Shown piece after piece: positions 57,501 through 64,000 of a stretch of 64,000 bases of DNA. A program made the translations under genes and the position numbers. The notes beneath the pieces were generated by a model. It did not search any database, was not told the origin of the DNA, and saw only the letters and a program-made list of their open reading frames with translations. Numbering within the stretch: position 1 is the stretch's first letter; every line of letters starts with the position of its first letter. This stretch comes from Evernia prunastri (Eukaryota > Ascomycota > Lecanoromycetes > Lecanorales > Parmeliaceae), in NCBI GenBank assembly GCA_003184365.1, contig NKYR01000044.1, positions 62,001 to 126,000 on the forward strand, in the 5' to 3' direction.

Positions 57501-58583
57501 AAAGCGCGCATGGCGTTCAAGGGGATCCGTCTTACTCGTCAACCGGCTTATCGCTTCTAATTTTCAAAAGCCAGCGTCTGTCTAGTTGCAGGTGATCTTC
57601 TCTCCGCTAACGAAAACTCTCCGAATTTGCTGGCACAAATTCGCCAGAAAATCAGCACGGCACCGGTGCTCTTCGGGGCTGTATACCATACGGTAGTCAT
57701 CTATCTCCGCGACCAGGCAACGATCACGACTAGTGATGCGTTCAGCGGCTCCCCCCTCGAGTTGAACCCTTTTCATCATACAAAATATTCTGTGGTTTCA
57801 TTGGTACCTAAATACGAGATCAAGGCTACAGACGCTTCCAGCCTGCACCTTCCCCGTTTCAACTACTCATTCACAAAGGACTGAGTATGATTACCACGAC
57901 CAATCAATTTGGCGAATCCTAAGCGGGGTTTTCGGTTGGTCACGCATGCACTGTATGCTCGGACAGATGGTTATCGAATCCTAGGCAAGCACCTGGATCC
58001 TGACGACTGCGGCCACTTGTTTTACCACAGCACGACCCCCGATCAGCCGTTTGTTATTGCGAATGCTCTACTGGAATGTCGTCTTTCAATTTGCTGCAAG
58101 GTCCCTCCTCCTAGGCCAGAACATTGCATATACGCACTATCACCGCAGACCTCGGACTAAAAACCATCAGCCATTGAAGCGGACACAGACCCAAGACCGT
58201 CAGACTTACGATATTCGCCGTTAGTGACCAGCATCGTCGCGCCCGATTTAGTCGTTCCCTTGTTCTTCTAGACATGCTTCTTCTGTGTCAAGTCTTCCTT
58301 CATCTTTATATCAACAGATATTGCGCAGCTCAGAAGCGGGCATGGTGGGCGGTGAACATAGAATCCTCTGCCGAGTTGGGTCTTGCTCGGAATTTGACAT
58401 ACTCTGGCACGCAACTACTGCTTGAGTTGAACAACGGCGGTCCCCAATTTTCTATAGTCGCGCTGCTCACCCTCATCTGTCGAACTCCATCACACGTTTC
58501 TGCCCTCGTAGCTCTCGACCAATGTCTTCTCCTACCTTTCTCGGCAAATGGAGCCCATCTGTCCTGAACCCACTAGGGTTCAC
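54533..58583. other. Gene-poor region
   Basis: About 4 kb without a supported gene. 55080-55460 is unusually GC- and purine-rich on the plus strand (GGGCGGAGGGAGGGGCGAGG). A minus-strand frame near 56,990-56,940 contains IISGAGSEGFIAAMAL, like an FAD-binding Rossmann loop, and may be the tip of a decayed monooxygenase, but nothing continues it. Open frames at 57627-57884 and 57909-58160 have no recognised domain. Confidence 0.4.
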
Positions 58584-58710
58584 ATGGCAGAACGAAATTC
58601 TGTTCCGCTCGTGGACCTCTCCGCATTTGGCACAGAAGGCCACACCGAGTGGCGCTTAGAGTCTGCCCGAGCTCTGTACAAGGCATGTCATCATCTAGGC
58701 TTTGTGCCGA
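58584..58710 (+). pseudogene. N-terminal fragment of a 2-oxoglutarate/Fe(II) oxygenase
   Basis: From ATG 58584 the frame reads VPLVDLSAFG and ARALYKACHHLGFV, the hallmark start of isopenicillin-N-synthase-like dioxygenases (non-haem dioxygenase N-terminal domain). After about 40 residues the similarity ends and the frame stops at 58772. The catalytic HxD...H core is not found downstream, so this is a fragment or a dead gene. Confidence 0.45.
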
Positions 58711-59793
58711 GTGTGGGAGACGGCGCACATCCGAGTGGACCTGTACCACACAGAAAGTTCGACTTCATTTGACTGATTTCATTATTAAAGGCTAAGGCTT
58801 CAAGGTCATCCTCATCCTGGGCTGGAGAAGGTGCACTTCGAGGCAGGACTGAGTAGTAGAGACGCAGTGGATACAGAGAGACATTCTCTTAGACCAGTTG
58901 AAGACTTCAACGTCAAAATACATGGACCTCTGGGCGATCCATGACTGACTTCGGCCTGCATAGTGGTCACAATATAACCTCCTCCGTCTTCCCCCTATCC
59001 AACCCATCCCACCTGAGAACCGAGATATTTTGCGTAACCAGCTCATGGCTACATAGGATGCCTGTCCACCGTAACTGGAGGCAGAGTGCACCGATATCCT
59101 ATCCTCACCCTCCACCCTTCCTCTCTCAACACCACTAATGCTCAACACCGTACATTCCCAACGCTCTCCCAGGACGACTGCGCAAACCTAGACTTTGAGC
59201 ATTCAGACCATCCGGACTCGTTTCGTACCGGCTACTCCCAATCGCAGGCGCGTTGGCGCTCAGTGCTGGTGAGTATGCTCCAGTGATCCAGCAAGGCTGT
59301 GTTCGTTCCGCCACCTGAGGGAGCTTGATAAACGCTACATGATAACAAACTGTCAGCGTGCTCGCTTATTTGCCTAGTGCGTTCTGTGTGCACTCCATGT
59401 AGATTCAAGCGTTGTTGCATTCATGTAGCTAGCCACCCTTTGTCCCCATCAGCTACGAGCTGGCTGATGGCCCCCGTAGCTAGATTCTCCACGCCTTCCC
59501 TAATCCCTATCATCACTGCTGTGCCCCGCTTGGACAAATATTTGCCCATCCGCAAAGTCACCGCGTCACCGTCCCTCCCTGAGCTGCCTCCACCAAACAC
59601 AGCCACGAAACCTGGATTCGTGCCCGCTTCTCGATCCCGCACTTCGTTGCTCGAGATGCCTCCCGGTAAGATCGCGTCTTGCTTACCCTTCCTGTCTAGG
59701 TGACGGATCACCCGGGTGAACATCTGAGCGCCGTCAGCTGTTGCAGAAGATGGAGCGGGTATTCATCCCTTCCGGTACAAGAGGCAAAACCAC

Positions 59794-59890
59794 GACGGCA
59801 GCATTGCGAGTCCTTGTGGACACAATGCACGCTTCACGCACCAGGATAGCAGCGTTGAGAGTCCTTGTGGACTTAGACACGCTTCACGCA
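59794..59890. repeat. Two tandem copies of a 51-bp repeat
   Basis: GAGTCCTTGTGGAC occurs at 59808 and 59859, and GCTTCACGCA follows each copy, giving a 51-bp period. Each copy contains the small inverted repeat GTCC-TTGT-GGAC. Confidence 0.8.
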
Positions 59891-60112
59891 AGTGGGCAGT
59901 AGACAGACCTATTTCAACCCACAACTAACATCCCTACCCCCAAAACACAGCCCAGAAGTCTGCACACAGTCCACGATGAGGCTTTTGAATCTTGATCTAA
60001 ACCAGCGTTTCTGATCACGCAAATGCGCCAGCTAACCAGCTAACCAGCTAGCCGGCCAGCCAGCCAGCCAAGCATCTACGGGTGAGTCAACCGCACGTGA
60101 GCCGGCACACAC

Positions 60113-60133
60113 CTCTCTCTCTCTCTCTCTCTC
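60113..60133. repeat. CT dinucleotide microsatellite
   Basis: About ten uninterrupted CT units. It is 430 bp beyond the 3' end of the hexose transporter gene. Confidence 0.9.
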
Positions 60134-60568
60134 GGGAAAACCCAGTGTCTCTGTCTGTGAGGGAGATCACGGGACGGATACTAATGTTCGCTCCCACCCA
60201 TAAGCTCGTCTTGCGTGTTGTGGGATCCGGTTTGAGGGGCGGTGGTTGGATAAGATGGGCTTGATCTGGTCAGTTTGCGGTTTCTCACTCAAGAGTATGT
60301 TTTCTGGAGTCAGTCGGTCTTCAACGAGCGGGCACAAAGGCGCCGGCCTGGAGAATGTGGAGTGAAGGGCTGCGTTTGTAAATGAGAGTGGGCGTGTACG
60401 AGGCAGTCCAATTTATGCATGCAATTCACGGCGTGGAGGGGATGGATGTGTCTTGGTACTTTGTATTGGAAGGCAAGGAGAGGAGTGAGGATTCAATGCA
60501 GGTATCTTAGTTCGGAAACGTAGCACGGTTATACAAATTTTCCTCCTGACCGAGTGATTTTCCAATTC

Positions 60569-62357
60569 TTACATGCCCCCATCCCCAGCCCCGTTCCCAT
60601 ACGCCATCCTATCGACCAAGGCCTCCTCGCTCGTACTGGGCGGCACCCACTTGCTACTCTTCCACGGCTTCACCTTGCTAATGTACATGGTGTCGATCTC
60701 CTCCAGCGTCCTCCCCTGCGTCTCGCAGACGAAGAAGAACACAATCAGCACGGCGGCGAAATTGCACCCGGCAAAGACATATCCGTACTTGAATTGGATG
60801 TCCCCGACGATGAACGGGGTGAAGAACGCGATGAGGAAATTCCAGGTCCAGTTGGACGAGGTGACCAGTGCCATGCTGCGGGCGCGGTAGTGGGACGGGA
60901 ACAGCTCGCCGACGATGCACCAGATGATGGGGCCCCATGTGGTGGCGTAGAAGGCGATGAAGAAGCAGGCGAACACGATCATGGCCGCGCCGGCGGCGGG
61001 GGTGGCGATGGGGTCGGTATAGTTGAGCGCAAAGGAGCCGACGGAGGCGAAGATCAGGAAATTGACTGTCATGCCGATACCGCCGACGATCAGAGCCCTG
61101 CGACGGCCGAAGCGCTCCACGATGTAGAGACCAAAGAAAGTCATGCCGAAGTTGACGCCGCCGAGGATCATGGCTGTTACGAAGCTGTCGCTGATGCCGG
61201 TAGCGTTGAAGATGGTGGTTCCGTAGTAGAAGAAGAAATTTGCACCTAAAGAAAAGTCAGATTGAGTCTATATCTAATCCATTCAAAGACAAATTTGCAC
61301 CTGTCAGCTGTTGCAATGCTTGCAAGACGATACCCAGACATGTTCGATAGGCCATCCGCGGGCCGGTGATCAATTCGATCCAGGGACGTTTGCCCAAGGA
61401 AACTTCTAAATCGTGCTTTTCCTTGATTTCGCCAATCTCACGTTGGACTTCACGGTGGTTTTCAGATACGCCATAGAACTTGGCCATTGTTGTCCTGGCT
61501 TCCTCTACGCGGCCTTTGCGATAAGCATGGCGGGGAGATTCCGGGAAGAAGAGGATTCCCAAGCCGAGGATGATAGGCCAGATGAAACCGATGCCCATCG
61601 GGATACGCCAAGAGGCGGAATTGGTGCGAGGCTTAGTGCCGAAATTGATGGCGTCGGCGGTGAAAATCCCCGCTGTGATGAAAAGCTGGTACGTACTCAC
61701 GAGCGCTCCGCGTATTTGCCGGGGTCCAGTTTCGCTGGTGTACATGGGTACCATTATTGAGAGAGCGCCAACCCCGGCACCGGCAATCAGTCTACCGACA
61801 GCGATTTGCACCCACGAAGTGTCGGAGGCCATTTGTACGATGACGCCAATGATGAAGACAACAGACCAGACGGTCATGGAATATTTTCGGCCAATATGGT
61901 CCGCAATTGGAGCGACAGCAAGGGCACCGATTAAGGTGCCAATAGAAAGCTGACTGATGTCAGCCAAATTTGCTATCAATCGATGTGGAAGGACTGACCA
62001 AGCCAACAATCAACCCGGACCGGACATTACTGAATGCGCCATTCTGGCCAAACCGTCGTTTAAAGTCTTCCATTTCAAGGAAACCAGAAATTTGACCTGC
62101 AATCACTCGTTGGCCCTACAATTTTTATGCCGAAGTTCCGCTCAAGGGCTCATACCAGTATCGTATCCGAAAATGAAGCCGCCCATAGACACCAAGATGC
62201 CCATAGCAAAAGTACGCGGGCTCAAGAACTGGACAGGCGAATCATCGTACACTCCCGCCTCTTTGTCACGATCCGGGGATAGCTGAATGCCTGCATTTGC
62301 ATTGCCCTCGGGCAACTCGGTGTTCTCGGTATGCTCGGAGCGCGAAAAGATCCCCAT
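60569..62357 (-). CDS. MFS hexose-type sugar transporter
   Basis: Model: complement of 62357-62156, 62096-61999, 61949-61301, 61245-60569; 541 residues, introns of 59, 49 and 55 nt, all phases agree. Twelve-helix sugar-porter family (proton symporter or facilitator at the plasma membrane). Signatures in order: GGFIFGYDTGQISGF in helix 1, DHIGRKYS, VGRLIAGAGVGALS, PESPRHAYRKGR before the central loop, QQLTGANFFFYYG in helix 7, ERFGRRRAL, and CETQGRTLEEID after helix 12, where the usual PETKG proline is replaced by C. The N-terminal 40 residues are cytosolic and acidic. Closest in style to fungal high-affinity glucose or xylose transporters; the substrate cannot be fixed. The direct repeat GTGCAAATTT at both ends of the last intron makes that splice site easy to misplace. 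Confidence 0.9.
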
Positions 62358-64000
62358 GATGGGCTAGGTGATGTTGCTTTGATGGTCTGAGAGCGAGAAT
62401 GCGACTGAGGATCTTCTTATGCGCATGGGTTTTCCCCCTCTCGTCATTCACTTTGATTGATGAGTGATGGGTGATGACGTTTGATGCTGAGGGGTTGGTG
62501 GAACGTGATTTAAAAAAACCGCGAAATCCGTGCCGTCTCCCTGGGGAAATGACGTAAGATGGTTCGTATTCTAATTTCCTGCGGCACGGATGCCATCTGT
62601 GATTCGTGTTAAGCGGAGAGGCATTCATCATTATCATCAGCACTAAAAGTAGGCTTGGACCAAACTGAAGCAACGTTCTGAAGACGACTTTTAAAAAGGT
62701 GCTGTAGGTAGAAGGATGCCTGAAAAAACTCGTGACTTGCAAAGACTTGCGCTACTCGTACACTAGGTTTCTTGACCTCCAACACTGACGCTAAGCAACA
62801 TCATGCGCTTGGGGAGAAATGTCTAAGCTTCTAGCTATAGGACCAGTGATTATTGCGTTACTCCGTATAGCCTTGTGTATATACGGAGTATATCTAGACA
62901 TCCTTTCCATGATGTCAAAGATGGAGTGGCTTGCAGGACAAAAACTAATGCAGCCAATCGCAACCTTCTTTCCCGCGGCAACGGTAATCGAACAACTTGG
63001 TCCTTGCATGCGCCATCTCCTGAACTAAGGCATACGAAGCTGGGCGACATGCAGGTCAAGATCTCAGTGTACCTAAGTATTCCGTAGAAAATATTAAAAC
63101 ACCACAATTGAATTGTCTGCTCCCTTGCCCGAGAGCGAAGGCGTCTCCAACCTGAGGGTTCCTGGTTCCTGGCAAAGGCCTGCCAGGCTATTTCCAGGTC
63201 CAAATTCGGTGGATGGTGGCGTAGTTGCGATTTTGCTCCATCCACTGGTCAAGGGCAATGGCGTCTCGGAGGTTTTCTGGTCCGGCTTGCCCTCGTCCCT
63301 GCTCTCTCGCTCTGACCGGAAAGGCTCTCCGCTCTTAGTAATCACTGTGCATGCCTCTTGTAGCCCTTGCACGAAGTACCATAGTATAAGTACCGCCTGT
63401 CCGAATCCAGCGAGCATTGGTAAATTGAATGCAGAGCCACCCCAGGACACACCGAAAGTGTAGAATCATTTATACATAGGTACTACTACCAATCGCATCG
63501 TGAATAGCCCACAGGCAGAGCAGACACTATGACTCTCACCATTAATCCTGGCGTGTGATCTCGGGCCGTACTTCCTTATGCGCATGCCGGAATTCACGTA
63601 GTAACAGTAAGCACGTAGTGATGCTCGACTCTTGGCGACAGCGTTCAAATATTGAAAATATGCATGTGAGATGCTGACAGTGGAGATAGATATTTGCACT
63701 GCGCGTTCTCATCAAATCATGCTGACGGTCCAATGACCGGCAAAATTTTCGCGATACGCATATGCGGGAGAGTACATTCGGAACAGCGCTACAGCTGCAA
63801 GGGGAAAGCCGCATGGCCTGACAAAGTCTCACTTGTTTCAACCTCCCTCCAACGTACCGAAGACATCATCCGCGAGACCACGATGAACGATGATATTCGC
63901 AGAATGGCAAGACAGACAAGGGTATACATCCCCCGGCTCCACTGGTTTCCCTTGCGTACGATGCCAAAGTACTTCATCTCAGCCTATTCGGGGAGAGATT
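62358..64000. other. Promoter side of the transporter gene and unresolved right end
   Basis: The first few hundred bases should be the transporter promoter. From 62.8 kb to the end only short open frames without motifs are seen; a gene could begin beyond the window. A small inverted repeat at 62860-62891 is listed separately. Confidence 0.4.
62860..62891. repeat. Perfect 11-bp inverted repeat with 10-nt loop
   Basis: TACTCCGTATA (62860-62870) and its complement TATACGGAGTA (62881-62891) could form a hairpin. TATACGGAGTA also occurs near 16117, so the motif may be the end of a small dispersed element. No target-site duplication could be confirmed. Confidence 0.6.

Larger units (their letters stand above)
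58711..60568. other. Intergenic region with simple repeats
   Basis: Contains a 51-bp tandem pair and a CT microsatellite listed separately, and an AGCTAACC/GCCAGCCA run near 60030-60070. A 100-codon minus-strand frame (59723-59421; GFVAVFGGGSSGRDGDAVTL) looks mildly coding but has no identified family. Confidence 0.4.

Noticed and set aside
59421..59723. 100-codon minus-strand frame with Gly-rich peptide
   Set aside because: Looks mildly coding but has no family, no neighbours and no supported start.

Overview
The window is nuclear DNA of a filamentous ascomycete (Pezizomycotina, perhaps Dothideomycetes; class is a guess). The support is short introns of about 48-70 nt with GT(AAGT)/CTNAC/AG signals, long intergenic stretches, and fungal families: a BNI4-like adaptor, an ARL3/ARFRP1 GTPase, a fungal CorA-like protein, Clr5-ankyrin and F-box proteins, and an MFS hexose transporter. 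All exon models were made by hand from splice signals and reading phase; nothing was searched against a database.

Layout. 1-4.2 kb: the 3' end of a nucleotidyltransferase-HAD phosphatase gene, convergent with a gene that reads through phase-compatible introns from a nucleotide-sugar transporter into a type II glycosyltransferase-like domain. 4.2-11 kb: no convincing gene. 11-13.7 kb: BNI4-like protein. 16.9-19.2 kb: a mucin-like single-pass surface protein and the ARL3-like GTPase. 20.4-21.2 kb: a dead O-methyltransferase. 21.7-23.4 kb: two small proline-rich proteins with a C-terminal membrane segment. 24.2-29.7 kb: a CorA-like protein with a one-base frameshift and an 814-residue repeat-bearing surface protein. 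30.2-38.7 kb: small unknown genes and three decayed genes, including a Clr5-ankyrin gene. 40.2-42 kb: a secreted unknown protein and a small membrane protein with a frameshift.

45.7-50.8 kb is the most distinctive part: four tandem modules with a SPRTN/SprT-like zinc protease domain (HEMCH, then HG..F). All share one intron inside the active-site motif. The two middle modules lie in one reading frame joined by a repeat-rich linker, so they look like a single two-protease-domain gene, but its first intron has lost the canonical GT donor. The fourth copy is truncated and frameshifted. Beyond it are two F-box/Cys proteins (51.6 and 54.0 kb), a long empty stretch with a fragment of a 2-oxoglutarate oxygenase, and a complete hexose-type MFS transporter (60.6-62.4 kb).

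Two groups suggest joint work. The left-end genes could activate, transport and transfer one sugar for a cell-surface glycan. The SprT-like array is a local, recently shuffled expansion of a DNA-protein-crosslink protease fold, with copies in different states of integrity. Several one-base frameshifts in otherwise good genes may be real decay or assembly indels; read mapping would separate these.
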